Positions 11,302 through 32,984 of a stretch of 64,000 bases of DNA are shown one piece after another. Within the stretch, counting starts at the first letter, position 1, and each line of letters opens with the position of its first letter. The stretch lies in NCBI GenBank assembly GCA_034509735.1, contig JACGWO010000011.1, positions 26,892,979 through 26,956,978 on the forward strand, read 5' to 3'. A program made the translations under genes and the position numbers. This stretch comes from Sesamum alatum. Lineage: Eukaryota; Streptophyta; Magnoliopsida; Lamiales; Pedaliaceae. The notes beneath the pieces were generated by a model. That model searched no databases and was not told where the DNA came from. It saw nothing but the letters and a program-made list of their open reading frames with translations.

Positions 11302-12184
11302 TTAGGGTTGGCAGCTACATTCAATCTTCGAGGCCTTATAAGAGTTGATCAACCCTTCCTTGAACTTGTTTCTCACCATATGGCAGTCAATTTCCAAGTG
11401 TTTAGTCCTTTCGTGAAAAACTGGATTAGCAGTAATATGCAGGGCAGCTTTGTTGTCGCAAAAGAAAGGTATGGGCAGCTGAACCTCAACCTCCAACTCC
11501 CTCAGCAAGTATGTTATCCATATAAGTTCACAAGTTGTTGATGTCATGCTTCTATATTCTGCTTTTGCACTTGACCTTGAGACAATCACCTGTTTCTTAG
11601 TCTTCCACGATATAGGTGTTGGCCGAATGCAGTACCCCGTTAAGGATCTTCTTGAATCCAAGCCAATCTGCATCAGAAAAGGCTATTAGAGACAAGGAGT
11701 TATTATAAGGAAAGAACAAACATGTACCTGGACACCCTTTCAAGTATCTCACTAAGTGTAGTGCTGCATCCCAATGTTCCTTAGCAGGGTGTTGTAGGTA
11801 TTGGCTCAGCTGTTGTGCAGCATGAGCAACATCAGGACGTGTGAATCCCAGGTACAAGAACCTCCCAATGAGCCTTCTGTACCTAGAGGGATCTTGAAGC
11901 AGTGTTCCTCCCTCTCCAGTCAACTTGATTCCTGTTGGTAAAGGAGTTCTTGCAGCCTTTGCCCAAGTTAATCCTGCATCTGAAACTATATCCATAATGT
12001 ACTTCCTCTGCGTAGCTATAATTCCATCAACAGACCTAGCAATTTCAACTCCCAAAAATTATTTTGCTGGTCCCAAGTCTTTGATGGTGAACAAGCCATC
12101 TAGATAATCGTTAACCTCCTATATTTGATGCTCAGAGGAGGCTGTTAGGAGTATATCATCTACATAAACCAGTAAGATTTCGTC
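11302..12184 (-). pseudogene. Ty1/copia pol relic: end of reverse transcriptase and RNase H
   Basis: Reading from high to low coordinates, the frames give the RT catalytic motif YVDDIL (about 12156-12176), then a long segment ending in the copia-typical order 'SRYRRLIGRFLYL', 'TRPDVAHAAQQLSQYL', 'HWDAALHLVRYLKG', 'FSDADWLG'. After a frame change near 11670 comes the RNase H portion with 'SRRSLTGYC', 'SRSSAKAEYRSM' and 'PVFHERTKHLEIDCH'. Stops and at least one frameshift break the gene. gag, protease, integrase and LTRs are absent. Its 5' side ends against the GC-rich core starting at about 12185. It cannot move by itself. Confidence 0.85.
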
Positions 12185-12900
12185 GTTCAGACCAGCTTGA
12201 TTGGGCGACGTCGCCATCGTCCATATCTGCACAATAGCGATGTCGCCAGACTCCCCGTCCGCCGCACGTTGTCCCCCATACTTGGTCTAGGCGACGGCAT
12301 CTCTGTCGCTCAGACCAGCTTGATGGGGCGACGGCGGCGTCACCCCCATATGCGGCGGACGGCGGGGTGGGAGTTGGGGTTTTTTTTTTAAAATTTATAT
12401 ATATAAACAATACTTTTATTTTTTAACATTTCTAATTATTTATATATAATATAAATTAAAATTTATTGAATCAAGACCCTTTATTTTTCTAAGATCTAAC
12501 GGTTGAGATTAATTGATTAGATCTGATGGTTATTATATAATCAAATGAGATCCAACGGTCATTAAAATAAAAGAGTAATATATAATGAAAAGGCATAATG
12601 GTCAAACAGGAAAAAAATTAACGTCGTTAAGTCAATTTAGCGGAGAGGGGCGATTGAGCTATATTTAATAAAACAGAAGGGTTTTTTCGCCTATTTTTAA
12701 AACACAAGGGGGTTTTCAGCTGAGTTTTTAAAAGACAGGGGGATTTTATGCAATTAAGCCAATTTTTAATAAGGGTAAAATGGACTTTTTTAACTTAAAA
12801 ATGAAAGAAATTAGAAGGTCGTGATTTTTTTTAAAGTTTTAATACTTTAGAGGGGTAATTGATGTGTGGTGAATACTTTAGGAGTGGTAACTGAATACTA
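12185..12900. mobile_element. Partial non-autonomous element with GC-rich core
   Basis: A core rich in CG/GGCGAC phrases (12185-12375) is followed by a right arm containing 'aacggt' and 'ttaacgtcgttaa' motifs and a terminal part with G-runs ('agggggatttta'). Within the core, 'ttcagaccagcttgat' (about 12187) recurs at about 12306. The arm resembles those of 21124-21991 and 33972-38614. The last part (12755-12900) resembles the right arm of the hairpin at 37217-38272. No left arm exists; the copia relic borders it. Confidence 0.4.
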
Positions 12901-13440
12901 AATTATATTTATATTTTTTGATGTTATATTAAAATACACAAACACCTTATACAAAAGATAGATGGTGTTTGTGTAATTTGGCTAACCTCATGGGATATCA
13001 ATATAATTTATCCTTAATTATATGATTAGTGTATTACATTTTGTATATAATTTTTTAAGAGTGATCAATCACATGATAAATATAGTGTCACACTTGTTGT
13101 ATAATTGATTTGGTGTGATCGATTGAATTCCACCAAACTTGATTTGAATAAAAATTGTGAGGTTTTCTTATATATATATATATGTATATTTCAAAAATTG
13201 GTATAGCAAAAGGTTTTCTTTTATAATAGTATAGATGATGCTGATTATTTCTTAATATTCATTAAGTGAGTTTAAAGCTACCAATGGATCGTCATGAAAT
13301 TATGAACAAGTGCTAGTTTGATTCAGCGGTTGCATAATTGATTATAAGATAAATTAATTCGGAATAATTATTTTTAGAAAATTTGATTGTGGTGTATGCT
13401 TACAATTTAATAAATGGGCAGAGATCTGTCTTGTGAGGAA
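12901..13440. repeat. Noncoding block also found at about 41860-42510
   Basis: Two stretches here are recognisably similar, in the same order and orientation, to sequence at about 41930-42010 and 42340-42510: a 'gtgatcgattgaattc' part, and a longer part containing 'ggttgcataattgattataag'. A minus-strand Helitron 5' end (TCTATACTATTATAAAAG, starting at 13235) lies between them; its 3' end was not found. Confidence 0.5.
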
Positions 13441-13837
13441 TGACTAAATACATTGAAAATCCTCTTCCATCACTAATTTTGACTAAGTCATTTGTTGTTG
13501 AGAAAAATCCTCTTTCATTAGCTGATTTTTTGCTAATTCTTTGCTGATTTATTTTTGAAAATGATTGTATGATTTGCTTTCAGAACAGTGGTTTTTCCAC
13601 GACACAACGATTTCTGTTCTTATCTTTCCAAAATGCTTAACCCCTCCGCTTAGGCAAAGCGGCTTAAAAAAAAAAAAAAAGATTATGCAAATGGGGATGA
13701 TAACTAAATTTCAAATCTAATTACATTTTCAAATTTTTTCAATTGAGAGAGTATTTATAATTTCTCAAACAATGAGAGGATATTCATAATTAAGCAAAAT
13801 CTCAAGAGATGTAACTGTAATTTATCTTAAAAATTAG

Positions 13838-14235
13838 GGATAATCACACCGTCCTCCTCCGAGGTTCGGTATAATTGCATGTGGACCCTATGCGGTTTGA
13901 AAAATTACATCTAGTACCCTTGAAGTTTGCTTCCGTCTAACAAATAGGTCCATTCGTTAATCAAAATTCATCGAATGAATTAACAAAAAAAATGAATGAA
14001 AATCAATATTTACCCTTGATTGACTTATTACTTATTTATTGCAGGTCAAACAAATTTTTTCTGACTAAACTACCTTTATAAGGGTGATGGTATACCTCCA
14101 GATATGAATTAACGTATAAAGATATATAAAGGTAATCCGATCATAAAAAGATTTATTTGGCCTATAATAAGTCTATAATAAATCAACTGAAGTAAATACA
14201 GATTTCCATCAAATGTTTTTTTAGTATCTTAAAAT
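13838..14235. repeat. Truncated copy of the intron MITE family
   Basis: The left part follows the complete element at 55630-56177 phrase by phrase: GGGATAATCACACCG, 'aaattacatctagtacccttga', 'tctaacaaat', and the middle 'ggcctataataag'. The right terminal repeat is missing. No coding capacity. Confidence 0.55.
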
Positions 14236-14559
14236 TTAGCTAATTTTGACTAGCATATCAATTATATGGAAGCAGAACTCAAATATACTAGATATAATTT
14301 CTTACGCTACAAAAAATTTACATATAATTATATTAAATTTTAGGAGATAAAATTATTATCATGATACGTGGTGTGGCAATTAAGGTAGAAAGATTGGTCG
14401 GAAAATACGGCTACGGCTACCACTCCCACTCCCTGTGGTTTTGACTTGTAGTCAACGCACCCTTCCATTGTGGTCTGTGCACGTCTATCTCCCATCGTTA
14501 CGGCGCGGGAGTGAGAAAAGCGCATAAGGCACAAGCATTTTAATTTAGTGGATATTAAT
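14236..14559. other. Noncoding; short GC-richer patch
   Basis: A patch at about 14365-14530 is richer in G+C and supports a 64-codon minus-strand frame without a recognised domain. No gene or repeat called. Confidence 0.3.
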
Positions 14560-14845
14560 TAAAAATAATTATATTTACATACTTAATTTATAATTTATTT
14601 ATAAAAATTATTTTTATTTTTTTTGCATACTTATAGAAATTATCCGTAATAGTAAAAAAGTATTGGATAGTTTGTGTAAAGATCTTGATATTTTTTGAAA
14701 ATATATGTGTAATTTTGAAAAAATTAGGAATTGTTTGAGTAAATGATGTTGACGTTTTTAATATGTGATGTATAATTATCCAAAAGATAAGGGTGATTTG
14801 CGTAAATAAATTATATATTATGGGATATAAATATAATTATTCTTT
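14560..14845. repeat. Decayed MITE of the 'ttacactccct' family
   Basis: Shows the order 'aattatatttacat', 'gtgtaattttgaaaaa', 'ttgcgtaaataaattat', 'aaatataattatt' of the family best seen at 7878-8157. The related copy at 43610-43830 precedes the second copy of the following noncoding block, so the two MITEs are probably the same insertion seen in both duplicated units. Confidence 0.45.
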
Positions 14846-14945
14846 ATTAGTTAAAACTAATAATATGATTATTTCTTTCTCCAACTTAAGTTGTTGTTGT
14901 TGTTGTTATTATTATTATATTATTATTTATGTTTATTTATTTTTT

Positions 14946-15358
14946 AAATGTGACAAACAAAACGTAGACTTTTGATCTAAATTGAAGGATAAATGAAAAT
15001 AAAAATCTTAATACATATTAGTTGGAAATGCACACTCGATGTGTATGCAAATACAATAATATTTTTATTAAATTAATAATTATACTCAAAATAGAATTGA
15101 GTAAAATAAAATAGAGAGACTAAATGGATTAAAAAAAATCATATATACTTTAAATGTGGCAAAAAAAAACATAGACTTTTGATCTAAACGGAAGGATAAA
15201 TGAAAATAAAAATCTTAATACATACTAGTCAGAAATGCACACTTGATGTGTGTGCAAATACAACAACAATTTTATTAATTAATAATTTATGATTAAAATA
15301 GAATTGAGTAAAATAAAATCGAGAGACTAAATGGATTAAAAAAATCATATATAAAGAA
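14946..15358. repeat. Direct tandem duplication, period 207 bp
   Basis: 'agacttttgatctaa' at 14967 recurs at 15174, and 'aaatgcacac' plus 'gagagactaaatgg' recur at the same spacing. Each unit carries part of a Helitron 3' end (hairpin GCACAC...GTGTGC) and its flanking DNA. Confidence 0.7.
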
Positions 15359-15518
15359 AAATATAGATGAGTGGGATAATAAGTGGGGAGAAGTAGTTAC
15401 TTCAACATAAAAAATGGAAACATAAAATAAATAAATAAATTTTAAAATAAAAATAAAATTGACAGACCAAAATTGGGAGACACCAAATTGAGGCTCTCCC
15501 TTAATAATAAGGTATAGA
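15225..15518 (-). mobile_element. Non-autonomous Helitron (294 bp)
   Basis: On the minus strand it begins TCTATACC at 15518 with A before it and ends CTAG (15225-15228) with T after it. A hairpin (GCACACA...TGTGTGC type) sits about 10 bp before CTAG. No Rep/helicase. The 5' end resembles that at 7590. The tandem duplication at 14946-15358 copied its 3' end once more. Confidence 0.6.
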
Positions 15519-15559
15519 TTACTCAACGGATATTATCGCCGTGCTTTATCAAATTCAAC

Positions 15560-16752
15560 TATACTATAGATCCTAAATGAGTTTTATCATGTTTAATTTT
15601 TAGCAACAAATTAAATATTTTTAATAATATCATGCAATTGATGAAAAATATATAATCATGAGTTCAATGTAAATTGTGTATAATTAAGTCCAATACGATT
15701 TCTAATGGGTCCTAAACGGGCGCATCATATTTATTTTCCTAGTAATTAATCAAGTATTTTTTTATATTGATAAAAAACAATATTTATTTTTAATAATATT
15801 ATGCAATTGAAGAAAGATACTCATAATTATGCAACCATTTTCTTAATTTTCTTTTAGAATTATATAATATAATACTTTCTAAATAACTATATTTCATTTA
15901 GCTTTAAAAAAATGACGCAGCTCTATTTTTTTTAACTTGTAAATTATTGTTTCTTAAGGTGTTCATTCTGTAAACTAAATTTTAATGAAATCGAATCGAA
16001 ATTTCAATAAATAAAAAATTCAGTACAATATTTGAAATAGTAATTATTAAAGGCCAACACTTCATAATTATATTTGATATCGTAATGTCACACATATTGA
16101 ATTCGACTCGTTGTGAACCCACTCATATATTGCCTTGTGTTCAGAGGCAATTATCTAATTCTCTAAATTCTTCCTCGTACTGAGAAATCAATTAAATTAT
16201 TGCGATTCGATCGATGGTCTGCTGCGCGAAGTATTATCTGCTCTAACTTTGTAGAGTTTTATGTACTTATCTTGAAAAGGGATCACAATAGATGAGGTTT
16301 TAGCCCAACCAGTCCTGTAGTAAAATATGGTTCGCAAAGCTGCACGATTTTGTCCTATTAAGGGACCTCATTAGTGAGAAGATGCCTTGAGGCTGCTTAT
16401 AAGTTGCTCAAGCTCCTCATCTGCAATCAATATGGAACGCTTGCTTATATGATTAAATTGTAATTTTTCCTTCACTCATTTGTTTCTTTATTTTTATTCT
16501 TTTAATTATTGTCGGATAAACCGAATAGTTATGGGCCTTGTGGTTAGATCAGAAGCCCATATATTTGCCAAATCTGGATGTTAAATGGGGCGAACTAATA
16601 TGGATCGGGTGGTGTTGTTTTGGGACCCGGAAAGTCCATCTCTTGCCATTTGGTCTTGGGTCCATTACTAAATTAATTCTGGGATGATTCTGTTTATTGA
16701 GGAGTACCTTTTAGATTTTCTTTTTTTCTTTTTACAAAAATTATATTTTAAT
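15560..16752. repeat. Noncoding block duplicated at 43831-44963
   Basis: Many phrases recur in order in both places: 'atgggtcctaaacggg' versus 'atgggtctcaaatggg', 'attatgcaattgaa', 'cctcgtactgagaaatcaatt', 'acgattttgtcctattaa', 'ttataag', then a final 145 bp (16607-16752 versus 44818-44963) that is nearly identical. The earlier part is clearly more diverged. No coding frame is shared. Function unknown; see the finding on upstream colinearity. Confidence 0.65.
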
Positions 16753-16754
16753 AG

Positions 16755-17487
16755 GTTAAATACACTTTGCCCCCCTGAATTATCCTTGTTGTAATATTTA
16801 TTCCCCTAAACTATCATATGTAACCCTTACTCCCTGGTTGGACAAAATTGCCCCTCATGTCTTGAATAACTATATACTATTTTGAATATATTTTGGTATT
16901 TTTCACATTAAATCATCACCAAATTATTTTCTAACTAAAAAGAATTTTTAATAAGTGAAGACTTGTATAATAAGTTAATATATATAATAGATACACAACA
17001 AATATAATATCGCAACAACTCATATATATTTTTGAAAAGAAATTGACAATATATATGCTTAATCAAAATTTAAACACTTTTAGGAAAAAAGATAGATAAA
17101 TTTATTTTTTCTTATTTTTTTGAAGAAAATATATTTAAAAAATGGATTTAATTACTCATTCTTATCTAAAAAATTAAATAGTTTATAACTTAATTTTATT
17201 ATCAAATTAATAAAATATTTTTTTATGAAGTTTTTTCATGTATTTATTGTACTCATTCATTACTTATTTTGAGTCTGTAAAATAGTTCAAATTGTAAAAT
17301 AAATACATAAAAAAACTTTATGTTAAGTAATGAGTGAGTACAATAAATATACAAGAGATTTTCATGTAAAACATTTTTTTGTTGAGATATTATACTGTTG
17401 TGTATCTATTATATATATTAACTCATTATACCATTTTTATTTTAAATGCTTCACTTATCAAAAAACATAGTTAGAAAATAATTTGGA
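16755..17487. mobile_element. Hairpin-forming inverted-repeat element
   Basis: Inner arms at about 16918-17035 and 17370-17487 are inverted copies of each other, sharing 'caaattattttctaact', 'aataagtgaag', and 'taatagatacacaaca'. A further outer stretch (16755-16917, 'aaatacactttgcccccc') resembles MITE ends but has no right partner. The right arm ends exactly where the gypsy relic begins. Confidence 0.55.
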
Positions 17488-18230
17488 GGGCTTCAGCTTC
17501 AAGCGATATTTTCGAAGGACGGCGAATGTCTCCTCTAGATCCGCGGTGTGATCATCCGCCTTTCGGCTCTTGAGGAGCATGTCGTCCAAATAGACCTCCA
17601 TGTTTCTTCCCAGCTGGAAGCGGAAAATCTTGTCCACCAAGCGTTGGTATGTAGCTCCCGCATTCTTCAAGCCAAAAGGCATGGCCACGTAGCAGAAGGT
17701 TCCTGCTGAAGTAATGAAACTGACCCTCTTGTGATTGTGTAGGGCCAGCATGATCTGATGGAATCCTTGTGAAGTGTCCGTCATGCTCAGGAGTTAGCAC
17801 CCGGAGGTAGAGTCTACTAGCTAGTTAATGCGAGGGAGCGAATAGAATTCTTTTGGAAAAGCCTTGTTGAGGTCCGAAAGTCCACGCACATCCTCCATTT
17901 CCCCTCGGGTTTAGATACTAGCACCACATTGGAGAGCCATTCAGCGAATTGAATTTCCCGTATGTGGCCTGCTTCCGTTAGTCTTTCTATCTCGGCTTGT
18001 ATGGTCTTATCTTTCTCTGGGCCAAAGTGCCTCTTCTTTTACTTGTCCGGCTTCATGGAAGGATTAATGTTGAGATGGTGCATTATGACTTCAGAGCTTA
18101 TCCCTTCTAGATCTTGAGGGGTCCAAGCGAAGACGTCCATATTACGCTGGAGGCACCAGATCAGGTCCTCCCTCTGGCCTCTTTCTAGCTGAGAGCCTAT
18201 CTTAGCAGTTTTGCCAGGGTTTTCTGGCAT
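17488..18230 (-). pseudogene. Gypsy reverse transcriptase, 5' half, broken
   Basis: Fragments in order from 18230 down: 'LQRNMDVFAWTPQDLEGIS' and 'HHLNINPSMKPDK' (start of pol RT domain), an interrupted piece with 'AEWLSNVVLVSKPEGKWRMCVDF', then '[13 protein letters not shown]', '[22 protein letters not shown]' in parts, and the active-site YLDDML (17581-17592). The aspartate pair is intact but stops and frameshifts occur upstream, and the protein ends after 'LKPSK' where foreign sequence starts. Confidence 0.8.
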
Positions 18231-19325
18231 AATTCGACGGTGAGGTCTTCCGCTGGCTGGACTTTGGAGTAGTCCTCCTCGCTGGGCGAGGCTTCTCGTG
18301 GGGAGGCCCGGGGCATACCGCCTCCTTCTCCCCTGAGGGGTCCTTCCCCTGTCTTTTGCATGATTCCTTGAGGGGCGGCTCTATAGCACTCCGCTTCTGT
18401 CCTTTGCAAACAACGTCCACGCAACACCTCCGTGACTGTTGTTGGTCTCCACCTACTTCCCCAATCCCGCCTAGCACATGGAATTTGATCTTTATGTGAA
18501 AGGTGGATATGATTGCTTGGAAGGCGTTTATGGAGGGCCTCCCCAAAATTATGTTGTAGGCTGAGGGGGCGTCCACCACTAGGAACTTGATTAGGCAGGT
18601 CCGCCTTAAATACCCCTGCCCTAGGGACAGGGGAGGGCTATTGCCTTTCTAGGGCTCACAACTTCTCCCCCAAACCCATATAGCGAGGTATCAACTTTCT
18701 GCATGGGGGTCTTTCCAACTGTATCTGGTCATATGATTATCCGTATATGATGTCCGCGGAACTCCCTGAGTCTATAAAGACTCGATTGACTTCATAATTG
18801 GCCACAGTAGCCGTGATTACCAGGGCATCGTTGTGGGGGAGAATGAGTCCCGCTCCCTCGGTGGGGACCAAATTGGATGACGAGCGCGCCTATCTTCGCG
18901 CCTACATCCAAAACTTCTTCATGAGGCATGGCCTCGACCTCTTGAGCTAGTGCCTCACGGGCTCTATGAGAGTCTCCCCCCATAGGTCCTCCTACAATCA
19001 TGCATATGACTCCCTTTCCAGGGGGTTTTGCATCCTCTGATGGTCCGGTTGGGGCCTGTCTACGTCCTTCCGCCCGGGGAGGCTCGGGACTGGACTCTGT
19101 TGGGGCTTTTCCTTGGTTTTGGTCCTTTTTCTGGTAGGGACCTGTGCCTTGAGACTTCTCTGCAGACGAATTCTTGGAGGTATCCATTCTGGACGAGTCC
19201 CTCGATTTCGTACTTGAGATGTCGACACTCTTCCGTGGAGTGCCCATAGTCGTTGTGGAATCGACAAAACTTATCCGTGTTGGGCCTTCCCTAGCTCCAC
19301 GAGGTTGTATCAACAGTCCCTTCCC

Positions 19326-20376
19326 TTATACCGTCATGAGGGACTGAGTGATGGAAGCGTTGAGGGGAGTGTAGACGGGAGGTCCCCCTTGAAAGAGGGG
19401 TTTCGTATCCCCCCTATCAACACGGGACTTCTGAGTGGATCCTTCTTCATGCGCGTCCTTCCTCTTCTCACCACGTCCTTCCTTCTTGGAGGCTTGTGCC
19501 TCTTCTATATTGATGTATTTAGCTGCTCTTACGAGCAGACTGTCAAAATTCAGCGCTGACTTTTTAACAAGGGATTTGAAGAAATCCCCATCTAAAAGCC
19601 CTTGAGAGAATGCGCTCGCCTTGACCTCCTGCATGGCTGTAGGCACTTCCAGGGCGGCAACATTAAAACGGTGTAGGTAGTCCCTCAAGGATTTAGAATC
19701 CTTCTGGCGAACGGTAAAAAGGGTAAGGGAGGTCTTGCAGTGCTTCCTGCTGCTGGCAAATTGGTGGAGGAACAACGAGCAGTACTCCTGGAAACTCCTC
19801 ACCGAACCGGGGGGCAGTTGGTTGAACCACTGCTGGGCCGCTCGAGCGAATGTGGTCACAAAGACCCGACATTTGATTCCATCTGTGTATCGATAGAGGA
19901 GCGCCGCATTCTCAAATCCTGACAGGTGATCCTGCGGGTCAGTGGTGCCATCATACTCCGCAATGACTGGTGTCCGACAATTGGGAGGAAGTTTGTCCGC
20001 CATGACCTCCTCGCTGAACGAGATGCCGCCCTGCACCTCCAACGGGATTCCCATCATCCTATGTTGCACATCTTGCAAACTTTTCTGCAGGTGCTCTAGC
20101 TGAGCCCCCCAACGCAGGGGAGGCCATCTTTCGCTGAGAGGGCCTCGTTATCTTCTGCCGGCCCGGTGGGCACCGGGGGCCATCACTGTCCTGGGGAAAC
20201 CTATCAGAGGAGGTATCCGAGGGGGTACTGTCCCACGGAGGGTCCGATAGAGGTTCGGAAAGACCGGAGGGAGCCAAGGGGGCTCCAGACAGTACTTGCA
20301 GCGCCTGAAGGTCGGCAGGAGCCTCTACGGCCTTCTGCTTGCTTGATCTACTGTTGGGAGTGTCCACGATCCTCAC
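19326..20376 (-). pseudogene. Gypsy gag, one frameshift
   Basis: An N-terminal frame (20376-20059) of proline/serine-rich sequence is followed in another frame by the retrotransposon gag core (20078-19326): 'EYDGTTDPQDHLSGFENA', 'AAQQWFNQLPPGS', 'FLHQFASSRKH', 'FSQGLLDGDFFKSL'. A C-terminal basic tail follows. Downstream (19313-18998), different frames carry a 'DYGHS..EC' type motif common after Tat gag. The two gag frames overlap by about 20 bp, consistent with one frameshift. Confidence 0.8.
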
Positions 20377-20410
20377 GTCTTAGTTTTGTGTTCCCACAGA
20401 CGGCACCAAT

Positions 20411-21123
20411 TGATGTGGACTGAAAGAGTTTGTTCTTGGGCTCGAACGGAGTGGCCTTTAGTTTTCTGCAAGCTATGAAATGGGAATTTGCAAAAAAAGC
20501 GTTAGCACTCTGACGCTCAAGTCAATAAACAGTTGTGGAAGAATAAACGTAGATGAAACAAAAAAGAGATGAACTCTCGTGACTAAAGAGCATAAAACAA
20601 GCAAAGAGTGAGCGTGAGAGCATAAAATCGTGAATTAGAGTACTAGAAAACGTTACTTGAACCAGCCATATGAGCTGGTATTTATAGAAGAAGAGTCATG
20701 GTTGGAAAGACTCCTAGTTGCTTGGGACTCTGAAAGGACTTCGTGTTGGCCTTCCCAAACTTTAACAGCCCCTCGACTCCTTGAAAGTAGAGAGTCTATT
20801 GGAGAGGTCTTCCGCAAATAAGGATAAGTGGTAGACCTGGTCAAGCCTTATCCTTTCTTGGTGAGCCTGGGCCTCCTCCCTGGACTTCTCACCCTAGGCC
20901 TGGCCCTTCGCCCCGGGCCTTCTTGATGGGGCTTCTTCTCCAGGCTGGACCGGACTCCCCCCTTATTGGGGCAGGCCTGGTCGGTATCTCCTTGGGCATG
21001 GGCCGGAGTCTTAAGTGGGCCTCCTCCCATACATAGGCGGGCCTTTGTGTAGGACTTCCATTTTCGAACCCCTACCAATGTCTTTGGGCCTTGATTTTGG
21101 GCTGATTTTTTTAGCACGTATCA
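20411..21123 (-). repeat. Gypsy LTR (5' LTR of the minus-strand element), 713 bp
   Basis: On the minus strand the repeat begins TGATACGTGC at 21123 and ends CACATCA at 20411; TGAT/ATCA form short inverted ends. A TATAAATA lies at 20679-20686. The sequence just after it, ATTGGTGCCGTCTGTGGGAA (20410-20391), is the kind of primer-binding region seen after LTRs of this group. No second LTR is present in the window. Confidence 0.7.
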
Positions 21124-21991
21124 ATACTATTGTTAAAGCATAATTATAATTAAAAAAATAAATTACCATTATAAAATTGTGAGGGATCCAGGGGGATGGA
21201 GTGGGGTTGGGCGGCGGGGGATTGGGGGTGGGTGGTTGAGGGTTTCCAAGTGGTAGAGGTAGGGTGGGGGTAGGGGGTGGCTCAATTTATTTTTTTAATT
21301 AATGATTATGCATCTAAATAAAAATATATTAATTATAATAATCTATTTTTTAATTACTATTATATTTATAATGAAAATTTATTTTTAAATATTATTATAA
21401 TAAATAGTATAATATATTTAAGTTAAATAATAATTTAAATTAATTAATATAATTGTTATAATTGAGATAGATATTTAAATTTTGAAAAGAAACTTTAGTA
21501 TATTAATTTTTTATGTGATATTAATTTAAATTTTTAAGTTACATTATAAAAAATTTAAAATTTGATATATTTTTCTAGTATTTTAATATTTACATAAATA
21601 TATTGAAGAAAATAATCATTCATTTTTTAGGAGGGAGAAAAATCTAAAAAAAAGACCACAAAACACTATCTCAAAATAAATAAAAGATAAAGTGATGGTG
21701 GTTTTATAAGATTAAAAAAGATATTCTAGCCAAATTGAGTCCAAAAAATTATTTTTCAAAATGCAGGGATTTTTAGCCTATTTTAATTAATATTGGGGTT
21801 TTTTAGCTTTTTTTGAAAAATTTAGGGAGGTAAAATAGAATTTTGGATATTCAATGGTCAAGTCAACAACCGTGACTAACAATTTTTGTTAATATTTAAC
21901 GGCGCAGGACCAATAATGATAAAATTTTAGAATTTTGGAAATAGAAGTGTTGATCACGTAAAATAATGAGACAAAAAGTGCAATTTTACCT
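21124..21991. mobile_element. Partial non-autonomous element with G-rich core
   Basis: G-rich core at about 21180-21285 (many GGGG runs), AT-rich middle, and a right arm (21740-21991) with G-bearing phrases, 'tcaatggtcaagtcaac' and 'tttaacggcgc', ending 'gcaattttacct'. Its end coincides with the point where the two NRPB1 copies stop resembling each other. The left end is missing, cut by the gypsy element. Confidence 0.4.
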
Positions 21992-22066
21992 AATATTTGA
22001 TTATTAACGATTTATCTATCTCTGAACAAACGGGCCCTTCAGCTAAAGGACCAAGGCGTCCCTGTC

Positions 22067-22074
22067 TATAAATA
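22067..22074 (+). promoter_or_regulatory. TATA box of NRPB1 copy A
   Basis: TATAAATA lies 211 bp before the start codon, in a stretch conserved between the two gene copies from 21992 on. The GGGCCC/TTCAGC sequence about 30 bp upstream is conserved too. Transcription probably starts about 30 bp downstream; not directly visible. Confidence 0.6.
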
Positions 22075-22277
22075 CCCCTCAAACCCCTTCGGTCCTCATT
22101 TACTTCCCGAAGTCTTCTTAGAAGAGGGATGAAACCTGAATATGTTACAGATTTCTGAAGAACCCTAGGAAATTAACGGTTATCAGAAACTGAAATCAAT
22201 TTTGGGTGATAAATCTTGCTGAATCCAAGAACCCATAATCATATAAAAAGCCGCCATACTCCATCTCCGCCGCCTCT

Positions 22278-32731
<10,454 letters not shown>

Positions 32732-32984
32732 AATGCATCATGTGATAATGGTCATCAAAGGGATTTTACAAGAAAAACTGAATAAATGTATGCATGAAGA
32801 GTAAGTCCAGCCATGGAATATTGTCATTCGGGTATTCATATTCGAGTTGGTATGAATGATACACATTTTGTGTTGATGGATTTGAGATTGTAGAGCACAA
32901 CGGCTAATTATTCTCAAATCTTGGATTGGATTATGGTCCTATGTTAATGTATCTTTAAACCCATGGCAGGCTAAGATAAAATTA
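32732..32984 (+). promoter_or_regulatory. Probable 3'UTR of NRPB1 copy A with AATAAA
   Basis: AATAAA at 32781-32786 is 50 bp after the stop codon and is the best polyadenylation signal candidate. The gypsy relic begins at about 32985, so the 3'UTR is bounded within about 250 bp. Confidence 0.5.

Larger units (their letters stand above)
17488..21123 (-). mobile_element. Ty3/gypsy element, Tat-like, partial (one LTR, gag, part of pol)
   Basis: The element runs on the minus strand: LTR (20411-21123), a primer-site-like sequence, gag, protease-region remains, and the first half of reverse transcriptase, where it stops against the hairpin element at 16755-17487. RNase H, integrase and the second LTR are missing. 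The reading frame is broken several times. Gag wording (EYDGTTDPQDHL, FASSRKH) is typical of the Tat/Ogre group of plant gypsy elements. Confidence 0.8.

Noticed and set aside
19028..20423. Plus-strand frames across the gypsy gag region
   Set aside because: They are shadows of the minus-strand gag, whose wording fits the family.
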